From Faecalibacterium sp. HTF-F (lineage in GTDB: Bacteria > Bacillota > Clostridia > Oscillospirales > Ruminococcaceae), in contig NZ_CP094473.1 of the NCBI RefSeq assembly GCF_023347535.1, forward strand, positions 2,712,288 to 2,776,287: a DNA stretch of 64,000 nucleotides. The letters run 5' to 3'. Within the stretch, counting starts at the first letter, position 1. Each line of letters starts with the position of its first letter. Below are positions 23,569-32,393 of this stretch, one piece after another. The position numbers were made by a program, and so were the translations under genes. The notes beneath the pieces were generated by a model that was not told the origin of the DNA, did no database searches, and worked only from the letters and a program-made list of their open reading frames with translations.

Positions 23569-24816
23569 TTAAATTTGGACGGATGTTGTGGGCTGGGCGC
23601 TGCCGCCCCGGCTCCCCAGACGGTACTTGAAATCCCCGTAGCCAAAGTGCGCCAGACGCCGGAGCGTCCCATCCGCGCACAGCTGCCAGATGTCCGGCAG
23701 GGGCATCCCGTTGAAGGTGTTGTTCTTGCAGGTGGAATAGATGGCCATATCGCCGAAGATGAGCCGCTGCCCCTCGGTGAGGGGGGCAGCAAAGCTGTAA
23801 TCGCCGATCACATCCCCCGCAAGGCAGGTGGGCCCGCCCAGACGGACGGTGCAGGGCTTCTCCCCCGGTTCGCCCGCGTCCAGCAGCGGCGGGCGGTAGG
23901 GCATCTCGATGACGTCCGGCGTGTGGCAGGCGGCAGACAGATCCAGAATGGCAAGGCTGGTGTCGCCGTTTTGCAAAGTGTCCAGCACCGTGGTGACGAG
24001 ATAGCCCGCGTTCAGCGCCCATGCCTCGCCCGGTTCCAGATACACCTGCACGCCGTATTTTGCCTGCATCACGGTGATGCATTTTTCCAGCAGGGACAGG
24101 TCGTAATCCGGGCGGGTGATATGGTGCCCGCCGCCGAAATTGAGCCATTTCATGCGGGGCAGAAGGTCGCCGAAGGCGGCTTCCACCGCCGGGAGCGTCT
24201 CGGCCAGCGCATCTGCGTTCTGTTCACACAGGGTGTGGAAGTGCAGGCCGTCCAGCAGGGCGGGCAGCTCCGGGTGCTGCTGCACAGCGGCGTCCCACTG
24301 GGCGCGGGTGGTGCCAAGGCGGCTGCCCGGGGCGCAGGGGTCGTAGATCTCATGGCCGTCCTGCGTGGAGCGCTGCGGATTGATGCGCAGGCCCACGCTT
24401 TTGCCTGCCGCCTTTGCCGCCGGGCCGAACTTTGCCAGCTGGCTGGGCGAGTTGAACACGATGTGGTCGGCGTACTGCAGCAGCTCCGGGAACTCGTCTG
24501 TCCGGTAGGCCGCGCAGAACACATGGTTTTCCTTCTCCGGCAGCTCCTCCCGGCCAAGGCGGCTCTCGTACAGGCCGCTGGCTTCGGTGCCTGCCAGATA
24601 GGGCGCCAGCACCGGGTAGAGATCAAAGTTGGAAAATGCCTTCTGCGCCAGCAGGATGCGGCAGCCGGTGCGCTGCTGTACCCCCAGCAGAATTTCGCCG
24701 TTGCGGCGCAGCTGTGCTTCGTCCAGCAGATAGCAGGGCGTGGGCAGAGAGGCCAGTGCTTCGTCCGTCAGGTTCGCAAGGCCCGCAAAGGGCGGGCGGC
24801 TGTCGTGCACCTGCAT
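23569..24816 (-). CDS. nspC: Carboxynorspermidine decarboxylase
   Basis: This 415-residue PLP-dependent decarboxylase of the alanine racemase-like fold removes the carboxyl group of carboxynorspermidine or carboxyspermidine to give the free polyamine. PTPCYLLDE (residues 26-34) opens the barrel and LLAQKAFSNF holds the PLP lysine near residue 59. WLNFGGGHH and EPGEAW are cofactor-binding blocks, and GPTCLAGDV carries the catalytic Cys. It overlaps the dehydrogenase stop by one base (TGATG), so the two enzymes are translationally coupled. It is the last gene of the polyamine operon. Confidence 0.9.
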   Translation of the reverse strand: MQVHDSRPPFAGLANLTDEALASLPTPCYLLDEAQLRRNGEILLGVQQRTGCRILLAQKAFSNFDLYPVLAPYLAGTEASGLYESRLGREELPEKENHVFCAAYRTDEFPELLQYADHIVFNSPSQLAKFGPAAKAAGKSVGLRINPQRSTQDGHEIYDPCAPGSRLGTTRAQWDAAVQQHPELPALLDGLHFHTLCEQNADALAETLPAVEAAFGDLLPRMKWLNFGGGHHITRPDYDLSLLEKCITVMQAKYGVQVYLEPGEAWALNAGYLVTTVLDTLQNGDTSLAILDLSAACHTPDVIEMPYRPPLLDAGEPGEKPCTVRLGGPTCLAGDVIGDYSFAAPLTEGQRLIFGDMAIYSTCKNNTFNGMPLPDIWQLCADGTLRRLAHFGYGDFKYRLGSRGGSAQPTTSVQI

Positions 24817-26075
24817 CAGTCCACCAGAGCCGGGCTGTGGCTCTCGGAGCGGGGCAGGCCGTACTTGTCCAGAGCGTCCAGATACGGGTCCGGATCAAAC
24901 TCTTCCACGGTGTGCACGCCCTTGGTGGTCCACTTGCCGGTGAGCAGCATCAGTGCGCCGCACATGGCAGGCACGCCGGTGGTGTAGCTGATGGCCTGAC
25001 TGCCCACCTCCTTGTAGCACTCCTGATGGTCGCAGACGTTGTAGATGTAGTAGGTCTTTTCCTTGCCGTCCTTTTTGCCGGTGAAGATGCAGCCGATGTT
25101 GGTCTTGCCCTTGGTGCGGGGGCCGAGGCTGGCGGGGTCCGGCAGGAGCGCTTTCAGGAACTGGATGGGCACGATCTCCTGACCATTGAAGTTGACCGGG
25201 GTGGTGGACAGCATGCCCACATCCTCCAGACAGCGCATGTGGTCGAGGTAGCTCTGGCCGAAGGTCATGAAGAAGCGGATGCGCTTTGCCTCCGGGATGT
25301 TCTTGGCAAGGGACTCGATCTCCTCGTGGTGCAGCAGGTACATATCCTTGTCGCCCACCTGATCGAAGTTGTACTCCCGCTTGATGCTCATGGCCGGGAT
25401 CTCCACCCAGTGGCCGTTCTCCCAGTAGCTGCCGGGAGCAGACACCTCGCGCAGATTGATCTCCGGGTTGAAGTTGGTGGCAAAGGCATAGCCGTGGTCG
25501 CCGCCGTTGCAGTCCAGAATGTCGATGGTGTCGATGGTATCGAACTCGTGCTTCTTTGCGTAGGCGCAGTAAGCCTGGGTCACGCCCGGGTCGAAGCCGC
25601 TGCCCAGCAGGGCAGTCAGGCCGGCTTCCTCGAACTTCTTGGCGTAGGCCCACTGCCAGCTGTAATCAAAGTAGGCAGAGAAACCTGCCTCCTTGCAGCG
25701 CTTCTCGTAGATGGCGCGCCACTGGGGGTCGTCGGTGTTCTCCGGCTCGTAGTTGGCGGTATCCATGTAGTTGACGCCGCAGGCAAGGCAGGCATCCATG
25801 ATGGTCAGGTCCTGATAGGGCAGGGCGATGTTCATTACGAGGTCGGGCTGATACGCCTTGATGAGGGCAATGACCTCTTCCACCTTGTCGGCGTCCACCT
25901 GTGCGGTGGTGATCTTGGTGGCGGTCTTGGGAGCCAGCTCTGCAGCCAGCTTGTCGCACTTGGACTTGGTACGGCTGGCGATGCAGATCTCGGTGAACAC
26001 CTCGGGCACCTGACAGCACTTGTGGATGGCAACGGAGGCCACGCCGCCGCAGCCGATGATCAGAACTTTGCTCAT
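24816..26075 (-). CDS. Carboxynorspermidine/carboxyspermidine dehydrogenase (saccharopine dehydrogenase family)
   Basis: This 419-residue NAD(P)H enzyme joins a diamine with aspartate semialdehyde to give carboxy(nor)spermidine. The Rossmann start MSKVLIIGCGGVASVAIHKC follows AAAGGAGATATCACA; 13 upstream codons of the open frame are discarded. Other saccharopine dehydrogenase-like blocks are CGVNYMDTANYEP (about residues 95-107) and LLGSGFDPGVTQAYCAYA. Its direct coupling to nspC points to carboxynorspermidine dehydrogenase rather than lysine metabolism. With arginine or ornithine-derived putrescine it would make carboxyspermidine, then spermidine. Confidence 0.88.
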   Translation of the reverse strand: MSKVLIIGCGGVASVAIHKCCQVPEVFTEICIASRTKSKCDKLAAELAPKTATKITTAQVDADKVEEVIALIKAYQPDLVMNIALPYQDLTIMDACLACGVNYMDTANYEPENTDDPQWRAIYEKRCKEAGFSAYFDYSWQWAYAKKFEEAGLTALLGSGFDPGVTQAYCAYAKKHEFDTIDTIDILDCNGGDHGYAFATNFNPEINLREVSAPGSYWENGHWVEIPAMSIKREYNFDQVGDKDMYLLHHEEIESLAKNIPEAKRIRFFMTFGQSYLDHMRCLEDVGMLSTTPVNFNGQEIVPIQFLKALLPDPASLGPRTKGKTNIGCIFTGKKDGKEKTYYIYNVCDHQECYKEVGSQAISYTTGVPAMCGALMLLTGKWTTKGVHTVEEFDPDPYLDALDKYGLPRSESHSPALVD

Positions 26076-26100
26076 TGTGATATCTCCTTTACTGGTTTGG

Positions 26101-26156
26101 ACCCTCTCAGTCATCGCTGCGCGATGCCAGCTCCCCCGAAAGGGGGGAGCTTTTAC
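26101..26156. repeat. Family 2 palindromic repeat, half copy C
   Basis: Only the left half is present: ACCCTCTCAGTCATCGC, then the CTCCCCCGAAAGG hairpin. It sits inside the polyamine operon between speE and the dehydrogenase. Confidence 0.65.
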
Positions 26157-26226
26157 TTTTTGAGGGAGAAGTATTCTTCTATTGAACGATATTTTTTATC
26201 GAGATCGCTTTGAACCTGAGAGGTTT

Positions 26227-27078
26227 TTATTCCACTTCTTCCAGCATCTGTTCCAGAAATGCCGGCAGGTAAAATGCACCCACATGCAGCTTGGTGGTGT
26301 AGTAGCGGGTGCGCATGTTCAGGGCCTTCCATGCCGCCGCATCCAGATCATCGATGGGATGATACTTCTTGCTTGCAAAACCGAACAGCCAGTAGCCCGC
26401 GGCAAAGGTGGGGATGTGGGCCTGATACACCCGGCTGATGGGGAAGGTGCTGGCAATGCGCTTGTGGCTGCGCTGCATGGCGCTGGCGTCCTCGGCGTAG
26501 AAGGGGCTGCCCTGCTGGTTGACCATGATGCCGTCCTCTTTCAGGGCGTTGAAGCAGCTGCCGTAGAACTCGCGGGTGAACAGACCCTCGGAGGGGCCGA
26601 AGGGATCAGAGGAGTCCACGATGATAAGGTCGTACTCCTCCTCGCAGCGGCGGATGTACTTGAGGGCGTTCTCAAAGTAGATGTGCACCCGGCGGTCATC
26701 CATGCGGCAGGCATTGCCGGGCAGGTAGGCGCGGCAGGCTTCCACCACCTGCGGGTCCATCTCCACAAGGTCGATGCGCTCCACCCGGTCGTAGCGGGTC
26801 AGCTCCCGCACCACGCCGCCGTCGCCGGCACCGATGACAAGGATATCCTTGGCCTCCTTGTGCACCGCCATGGGCACGTGCACGATCATTTCATCGTAGA
26901 TGAACTCGTCCCGCTCGGTCAGCATCACGTTGCCGTCCAGCGTGAGCACCCGGCCAAACTCCGGGGTCTCAAAGATGTCGATGCGCTGGTAATCGCTCTG
27001 CCGGGAATAGAGCTGTTTGTTCACCCGGATGCTGTGCTTTACGTCCGGGGTGTGAAACTCCGAAAACCAAAATTCCAT
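26227..27078 (-). CDS. speE: Spermidine synthase (polyamine aminopropyltransferase)
   Basis: This 283-residue enzyme moves an aminopropyl group from decarboxylated S-adenosylmethionine to putrescine. The N-terminal beta domain holds YQRIDIFETPEFGRVLTLDG, a typical SpeE signature, followed by YDEMIVHVP, the cofactor loop VIGAGDGGVVRE (about residues 82-93) and the catalytic-site block IIVDSSDPFGPSEGL near 152. Length matches bacterial SpeE. It lies 13 bases after speA. Its aminopropyl donor requires SpeD, which is not in this window, while a donor-free route (the two genes downstream) is in the same operon. Confidence 0.93.
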   Translation of the reverse strand: MEFWFSEFHTPDVKHSIRVNKQLYSRQSDYQRIDIFETPEFGRVLTLDGNVMLTERDEFIYDEMIVHVPMAVHKEAKDILVIGAGDGGVVRELTRYDRVERIDLVEMDPQVVEACRAYLPGNACRMDDRRVHIYFENALKYIRRCEEEYDLIIVDSSDPFGPSEGLFTREFYGSCFNALKEDGIMVNQQGSPFYAEDASAMQRSHKRIASTFPISRVYQAHIPTFAAGYWLFGFASKKYHPIDDLDAAAWKALNMRTRYYTTKLHVGAFYLPAFLEQMLEEVE

Positions 27079-27091
27079 CTGCGTTCCCTCC

Positions 27092-28549
27092 TTATGCCAG
27101 AACGTTCAGCCGCTCGATGTCCGGGTCCTCGGGGCCGGTCATGCTGCAGCCCTTGGCCTTGGCGTACTCGATGTAGTTCAGGATCTCCTTTGTGATGCGC
27201 TCGCCGGGGGCCAGAATGGGGATGCCCGGCGGGTAGCACATGACGAACTCGCTGCACACCATGCCCTCGGTCTCCCGGAGGGGCAGGCTCTTTTTGGGGG
27301 CATAGAAAGCCTCCTGCGGGCTGGCAGCCACAACGGGGTCGATGTATTCCTGACTCAGCAGGCCGGAGCCGTCGGTCTGGTAGCGGCGCTTGATCTCGGC
27401 CAGTGCGCTGACCAGACGCTCCACCTCCTGCGGGCGGTCGCCGATGGAAAGATAGGCAAGGATGTTGCCGATATCGCCGAACTCGATCTGGATATCGTAC
27501 TCGTCCCGCAGAATGTCGTAGACCTCGATGCCCGCAAGGCCGATGTCCAGCGTGTGGACGCTGAGCTTGGTGGTGTCAAAGTCAAAGACGGAGTTGCCGT
27601 TGCACAGCTCCTTGCCAAAGGCGTAGTAGCCGCCCACGGCGTTGATCTCCTCACGGGCATACTCGGCCATGTCTGCCACCTGGTGGAACACCTGCCGACC
27701 CCGCAAAGCAAGGTTGCGGCGGGAGATATCCAGACTGGACATGAGCAGGTAGCTGCCGGAGGTGGTCTGGGTCAGGTTGATGATCTGCCGCACATAGCCC
27801 GGGTGCACGTTGGGGCCGATGAGCAGCAGGCTGGACTGGGTCAGGCTGCCGCCGCTCTTGTGCATGGAAACGGAGGCCATATCCGCGCCCGCCGCCATGG
27901 CAGACACCGGCAGGCCGCCGCCGAAGTAGAAGTGGGTGCCGTGGGCTTCGTCCGCAAGGCAGAGCATCCCGGCGTCGTGGGCCATCTTGACGATGGCGCG
28001 CAGGTCGGAGCAGATGCCGTAGTAGGTGGGGTTGTTCACCAGCACGGCCACCGCATTGGGGTGCTCCCGGATGGCCTTTTCCACCTGTTCCCGCTTCATG
28101 CCCAGCGAAATGCCAAGGCGCTTGTCCACCTCGGGGTTCACGTACACCGGCACCGCGCCGCACAGCACCAGCGCGTTCAGCACGCTGCGGTGCACGTTGC
28201 GGGGCAGAATGATCTCATCGCCCCGCTTGCAGGCGGTGAGCACCATGCTCTGCACGCTGCTGGTGGTACCGCCCACCATGAGGAACGCGTGGGCAGCGCC
28301 AAAGGCGTCTGCGGCCAGCTCCTCTGCTTCCCGGATGACCGATACCGGGTGGCAGAGATTATCCAGCGGCTTCATGCTGTTCACGTCCACACCCACGCAC
28401 TGCTGGCCCAGAAAGGCCGTCAGCTCCGGGTTGCCGCGGCCCCGCTTGTGTCCGGGCACATCAAAGGGCACCACCCGCATCTTCCGGAACCGCTCCAGCG
28501 CCTCGTAAATGGGGGCGCGGTTCTGGTTGAGCTTTTGTTTTTTGTTCAT
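27092..28549 (-). CDS. speA: Orn/Lys/Arg decarboxylase (SpeA/YaaO type)
   Basis: This 485-residue PLP enzyme of the aspartate-aminotransferase-fold decarboxylases resembles Bacillus SpeA. The start MNKKQKLNQNRAPIYEAL follows GAGGTGG. Hallmarks are FDVPGHKRGRGNPEL (residues 29-43), LMVGGTTSSVQ, ADEAHGTHF and the PLP lysine in SVSMHKSGGSLTQ (near residue 230). Position at the head of a polyamine operon favours arginine decarboxylase, giving agmatine, but no agmatinase or agmatine deiminase is nearby, so ornithine or lysine as substrate cannot be excluded. A strong terminator lies between the long leader and this start codon, suggesting attenuation. Confidence 0.88.
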   Translation of the reverse strand: MNKKQKLNQNRAPIYEALERFRKMRVVPFDVPGHKRGRGNPELTAFLGQQCVGVDVNSMKPLDNLCHPVSVIREAEELAADAFGAAHAFLMVGGTTSSVQSMVLTACKRGDEIILPRNVHRSVLNALVLCGAVPVYVNPEVDKRLGISLGMKREQVEKAIREHPNAVAVLVNNPTYYGICSDLRAIVKMAHDAGMLCLADEAHGTHFYFGGGLPVSAMAAGADMASVSMHKSGGSLTQSSLLLIGPNVHPGYVRQIINLTQTTSGSYLLMSSLDISRRNLALRGRQVFHQVADMAEYAREEINAVGGYYAFGKELCNGNSVFDFDTTKLSVHTLDIGLAGIEVYDILRDEYDIQIEFGDIGNILAYLSIGDRPQEVERLVSALAEIKRRYQTDGSGLLSQEYIDPVVAASPQEAFYAPKKSLPLRETEGMVCSEFVMCYPPGIPILAPGERITKEILNYIEYAKAKGCSMTGPEDPDIERLNVLA

Positions 28550-28581
28550 CCATTCCACCTCTTTTTTACGACCCGGCACAC

Positions 28582-28632
28582 AAAAAAACACGGGCCGGCT
28601 GAACAGCACAAAGACCGTTCTGCTGACCCGTG
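28582..28632 (-). terminator. Terminator/attenuator directly upstream of speA
   Basis: CACGGG with partner CCCGTG and inner GCAGAAC/TGTTC pairing, followed by T7 on the minus strand, ending about 30 bases before the speA start codon. A transcript started upstream must read through this to express speA. Confidence 0.65.
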
Positions 28633-28990
28633 AAGGCAGTTCCCAATGTTCCCCTGCCCAAAGCGCGCCAAATTTCCCGGCGCATTGCGCGGGAAACAGA
28701 AGCAGGCTATTGCGGCAGGACATCGAGATGAAGTTTTGTCAGAGTCTATATAGCACTTACTACTTTTACTACTCTTATTGACCGTTTCACAAGTCAGCGC
28801 AGCGGGCGCTGTTCGGTTTGTAAGAAACCAACTTATAAAATTTGAGCTTTGAACTCAATCAATAATGGCAGCTTGCGCCGCCGGTCGGCAGTGAACCCGG
28901 CTGTCCGTATGGCCTTGACTCCCTGACGGAGTGGTTCGAGTGTAATGCTCCTGGAAAGACCCTGATAGCTCTTCATCTCTCCAAAATCGT
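28582..28990 (-). promoter_or_regulatory. Long structured region upstream of speA
   Basis: Minus strand, two parts. Part one (28990 to about 28780) has successive hairpins: ACTCC/GGGAGT, GGCGGC/GCTGCC, TTGAG/CTCAA, GGTTT/AAACC and AGCGC/GCGCT. Part two starts near a TATATA box (28747-28752) and folds as CGATGT-CCTGCC paired to GGCAGG-ACATTG around an apical TTTCCCG-CGC / GCG-CGGGAAA hairpin, then the terminator. Part two could be a separate small RNA of about 165 bases. I could not match either to a known riboswitch, T-box or 6S consensus. No protein-coding gene is seen here. Confidence 0.45.
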
Positions 28991-29145
28991 GTTGATTTTA
29001 GCATACCCGGGGGCCTGTGTCAACAAAATTTTATCAACTGCCCTCGATTTTACAAAATTACGCCCAAAAACTTTGCTTGTTTACACATTTTTAACATTTT
29101 TGCGTGGTAAAATGAGGTCGTAAAAAGAAAAAGGATGTGGAACAC

Positions 29146-29817
29146 ATGCAACACTGTCCCGCCCGCGCGGCACAGCGGCTGGCGGCGGCAGTTCTGGCGC
29201 TGTGCCTTGTGCTGGCTCTGGCCATTCCCCATGCTCATGCAGCTGCCCTGCAGGAGACACACGGTATCCGGATGCTGGAGTTCAACACCAGCCATATCCT
29301 CTCCATCGGCAACCAGACCTCCGGCAAATGCAGCTGGTACGCACTGCGTTACGCACGCACCATTCTGGACGGAAAAACCTGCTCCGGCAGCGGCATGTGG
29401 TCGAACGGGGCGGTCTGGTCGGCAGGCGGGTACTACGGTTACTCCGGCAGCCTGTCCGAGTGCCTGCAGAAGCTCTACACCGAGCTTTCCGCCGGGCGTC
29501 CGGTGATCGTACATCTGAAAAACACTGCGGTGAGCGGCGTAAAACGGCACACGAACCGCACTTCTACTTATGAATATCACCTGACCGGCTCCGGCTGGAA
29601 CGAGGTGAACTACCCCCATATCGCCACCAGCGCTGCGTATGGCCACTGGGTCTGCGTGGTGGGCATCCGTGCGGATGCAGACCCTGCAAACCTGAAGGAA
29701 AGCGATTTCTACGCGCTGGACCCGGCACGCGTCTCGGCAAACGGCACACTGGCTGTGACCCGACTGCTGGACGGCACCATCTGGACTGACAATTCTCCGC
29801 TGAAAACAGCAGGCTGA
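29146..29817 (+). CDS. Secreted C39-like cysteine peptidase-fold protein
   Basis: This 223-residue exported protein has a signal peptide (AAQRLAAAVLALCLVLALAI, cleavage near AHA-AAL). The mature domain has a papain-like triad arrangement: Cys in SGKCSWYALRYARTI (about residue 60), His in AYGHWVCVVGI (about 165) and Asp in FYALDPARV. GRPVIVHLK just before the His block is usual for C39-like peptidases. I use the ATG nine bases after AAGGA; an in-frame GTG three codons upstream is too close to that site. It may cleave a peptide or cell-wall-linked substrate. It is a single gene followed by its own terminator. Confidence 0.75.
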   Translation: MQHCPARAAQRLAAAVLALCLVLALAIPHAHAAALQETHGIRMLEFNTSHILSIGNQTSGKCSWYALRYARTILDGKTCSGSGMWSNGAVWSAGGYYGYSGSLSECLQKLYTELSAGRPVIVHLKNTAVSGVKRHTNRTSTYEYHLTGSGWNEVNYPHIATSAAYGHWVCVVGIRADADPANLKESDFYALDPARVSANGTLAVTRLLDGTIWTDNSPLKTAG

Positions 29818-29829
29818 CAAAATTAGAAA

Positions 29830-29868
29830 AGCAAAAAAGCTGACGCTTCTGCGTCAGCTTTTTTGTTT
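29830..29868 (+). terminator. Terminator of secreted peptidase-like gene
   Basis: AAAAAAGCTGACGC / GCGTCAGCTTTTTT stem and T-run just after the stop codon; it can also serve the acylphosphatase gene from the other strand. Confidence 0.8.
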
Positions 29869-29891
29869 GTACAGGCCCGCTCGGTCTCGCA

Positions 29892-30218
29892 TCAATATCC
29901 CCGTACCGAGAAGCCGCGCTCCCACGGGTCGGGCGGCAGATCCTTCTGGCGGATGCCGGTGATCCGGATGTAATCGCTTTTCTGGATCATGGCGAACAGC
30001 CGCATGAATTGATCCGGGTCGCCCTGCACTTCCAGCGTCACACTGCCATCGTCCTCGTTCTCCACCCAGCCGGTCAGCTCCAGTGTCTGGGCCGCATAGC
30101 GGGCACGGTAGCGGAAGCCCACCCCCTGCACCTGCCCTTCGATGGAATAGCGGCGGCGCACCGTTCCCTGCGGCAGAGCAGGCGGCGTGCGGTCTTTTTT
30201 GTTTAAAAAGTTAAACAT
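29892..30218 (-). CDS. acyP: Acylphosphatase
   Basis: This 108-residue protein contains a complete acylphosphatase domain at residues 20-108, which hydrolyses acyl phosphates such as acetyl phosphate or carbamoyl phosphate. The catalytic Arg lies in the motif GQVQGVGFRYRAR and the catalytic Asn in ELTGWVENEDDGSV. A short N-terminal extension (MFNFLNKKDRTPPALPQG) precedes the domain. The start follows a weak AAAGG site; the open frame reaches further upstream only because it reads through a family 2 repeat. It stands alone. Confidence 0.9.
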   Translation of the reverse strand: MFNFLNKKDRTPPALPQGTVRRRYSIEGQVQGVGFRYRARYAAQTLELTGWVENEDDGSVTLEVQGDPDQFMRLFAMIQKSDYIRITGIRQKDLPPDPWERGFSVRGY

Positions 30219-30242
30219 AGCATTTAAACCTTTACCGGGCTC

Positions 30243-30421
30243 GCCCTCTCCGTCATTGCTCCGCAATGCCACCTCTCCCAGAGTGAGAGGCTTTGGCAGT
30301 CCATACAACGTTTGCGGTTTTGCCAAGGGCTCCCCCTTTGAGGAAAGACTTCCCCCGCTCCGGGGGAAGATGTCGCGCAGCGACAAAAGGGGGAATCTGG
30401 CGCGTTAGAGACTGAGAGGGC
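30243..30421. repeat. Family 2 palindromic repeat, copy D (with insertion)
   Basis: GCCCTCTCCGTCATTGC at the left and GACTGAGAGGGC at the right; the right arm carries an additional TTCCCCCGCTCCGGGGGAAG hairpin and a CTGTCGC-like palindrome, making it longer than other copies. Confidence 0.7.
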
Positions 30422-30440
30422 GAAGAAGCTTTCCTTTCCC

Positions 30441-32096
30441 TCAAAGCTCCTGATAGGCAGTCATCAGCGCCGGGATGAACTGCTTTTTGCGGCTCACCAC
30501 ACCGGGCAGCGTAAAGCTGCCGTCCTCGGCGGGCTGGGTCTCAAAGCCGTCGGCCAGCACCTCGGAGGCATAGCGGCCATCGCTGATGACCACGCTTTCT
30601 TCCTTGGGCACGTCGGTGAGCAGCATGTAGATGTCCTCCACGTTCTGCTTGTTGCGGGCTTCTTCCAGATAGGGCTGCAGCAGCGCTTCGGCGGCCTGCA
30701 GGTTCTTGCGGGTCATGTAGCTGCCCTGTGCCACGCCAAAGCGGATATCGCCGCACATGAACACCTTGAAATCCTGCAGGAACACTTCCTCGGCGGTCTT
30801 GCCGTCCAGCTTTTCGCCTGCCTCAAACATCTCGCTGGCAAACTCGTCGATCTCCACCCCGGCGATCTTTGCCAGACGCTTTGCAAGGGCCTCGTCCAGC
30901 GGCGTGCAGGTGGGGCTGCGGAACACCAGCGTATCCGACAAAATCGCCGCCAGCAGAAGACCTGCGATCTGCGGCGGGATCTCCACGCCGTTCTCGTCGT
31001 ACATCTGGGTGATGATGGTGGCAGTGCAGCCCACCGGCTGGTTGCGGAAGTACACCGGGCCGCTGGTCTCCAGACTGCCGATGCGGTGGTGATCGATGAT
31101 CTCCAGGATCTCGGCCTGATCGAAGCCCTCCACGGCCTGCGTGGCTTCGTTGTGGTCCACCAGAATAATGCGGCGCTTGCGCAGCGCAATGATGTTGCGG
31201 CGGCTGACCATGCCGCAGTATTTGCCGTCCTCGTCCAGAATGGGGAAATAGCGGTGGCGCACCTTGGCCATCACACGGGTAACATCGGCCACCGGCGTGA
31301 CGAGGGTGAACTTCATGATGTCGCTGCGGGTCATATAGTAGGAAATGGGTGCGCACTGGCTGATGAGCTTACCGGCAGCATAGGTATCCACCGGGGTGGT
31401 CATGATGGCAACGCCGGTCTCCTCGGCAATGCGCTGGATGGTGCGGCCCACCTTGGCGTTGTTGCACAGGATGAGCAGAGAGGCTTCCTTCTCAATGGCG
31501 CACAGCTGGCTCTCGTAGCGGTTGGTCAGGATGACGATATCGCCCTTTTCCATGCTGTTTTCCAGCATTTCCGGGGTGGCGGTGCCAATGCGGATGTGCC
31601 CGGTGGTGCACACCGCGTCCTCGCTGCCCACCGCCATGGTGGCCCCCAGTGTTTCCAGAATGTTCTTGTAGCTGGTGCGGCTCTTGGCAAGGATACCGGT
31701 ATCGAACAGGTCCATGTTGGCGGTGGCGATGTCCTTCACCGTGATCAGACCTTCCAGCTCGTTGTCCGCTGCCGTCACCGGCAGGGTGTCGATCTTGCGG
31801 TCGCGCATGATCTCCCACGCCTTGCGCAGGCTGGTGGAGCCGGGGATGCCGGGCATTTCGCGGTAGTCCACATCCCGGATCTTGGGGTTGACGTCCGTGC
31901 ACATGCGCGGGGGCCTGACCCCGAATTTTTTGAGCACGAACTCGGTCTCCTGATTCATTTTGCCTGCACGGCGGGGTTCGCAGACCAGATCACTGGTCTT
32001 GTTTTTCAGTTCTGCATAGGCAATGGCCGAGCAGATGGAGTCGGTGTCCGGATTGCGATGTCCGATGACAACGACCTTATGGGCTGTTTTGGGCAT
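30441..32096 (-). CDS. ppaC: Manganese-dependent inorganic pyrophosphatase with CBS/DRTGG insert
   Basis: This 551-residue family II pyrophosphatase splits pyrophosphate to phosphate. The DHH domain is divided: IGHRNPDTDSICSAIAYAEL (residues 11-30) holds metal ligands, and LEIIDHHRIGSLE (near 330) is the DHH motif. Between them lie a CBS domain (SLRKAWEIMRDRKIDTLPVT), a DRTGG-like domain and a second CBS motif (YCGMVSRRNIIAL), as in the CBS-PPases of Clostridia that are inhibited or activated by adenine nucleotides. The C-terminal DHHA2 domain carries RKNLQAAEALL. It is a single gene; a family 2 repeat lies beyond its stop. Confidence 0.93.
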   Translation of the reverse strand: MPKTAHKVVVIGHRNPDTDSICSAIAYAELKNKTSDLVCEPRRAGKMNQETEFVLKKFGVRPPRMCTDVNPKIRDVDYREMPGIPGSTSLRKAWEIMRDRKIDTLPVTAADNELEGLITVKDIATANMDLFDTGILAKSRTSYKNILETLGATMAVGSEDAVCTTGHIRIGTATPEMLENSMEKGDIVILTNRYESQLCAIEKEASLLILCNNAKVGRTIQRIAEETGVAIMTTPVDTYAAGKLISQCAPISYYMTRSDIMKFTLVTPVADVTRVMAKVRHRYFPILDEDGKYCGMVSRRNIIALRKRRIILVDHNEATQAVEGFDQAEILEIIDHHRIGSLETSGPVYFRNQPVGCTATIITQMYDENGVEIPPQIAGLLLAAILSDTLVFRSPTCTPLDEALAKRLAKIAGVEIDEFASEMFEAGEKLDGKTAEEVFLQDFKVFMCGDIRFGVAQGSYMTRKNLQAAEALLQPYLEEARNKQNVEDIYMLLTDVPKEESVVISDGRYASEVLADGFETQPAEDGSFTLPGVVSRKKQFIPALMTAYQEL

Positions 32097-32317
32097 ATTG
32101 TTCCCCCTTTGGGTCCTGGTTTACCTTCTATGTTGATCTCATTTACCATGGTGCACTCCCCGCTCCTGCACAGCGCGGTGCACCTCAGATTTATTTTAGC
32201 ACAATTGCCTGCACGGGTAAAGCGGAACAAACACGCTGCGGTGCGGCTTTCGGCTCCCGGACAAGGCGGTGTTCCATGCTTATAAAAACAGCTTCTCCGA
32301 TTTGTTGTATCCATCTC

Positions 32318-32346
32318 TTGTAATTCTGCGCGTTCTGCTGTATGAT
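32318..32346 (+). promoter_or_regulatory. Promoter of second MATE gene
   Basis: TTGTAA, 17-base spacer, TATGAT, about 45 bases before the start codon. Confidence 0.6.
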
Positions 32347-32393
32347 ATAGGTCATGTATCCAAGTGCATCTCGTTACCGTTACGGAGGAACCT

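Noticed and set aside
28582..28760. 6S RNA identity for the RNA before speA
   Set aside because: It has the general shape of an interrupted hairpin, but I could not place the conserved bubble-flanking bases. Left unassigned.
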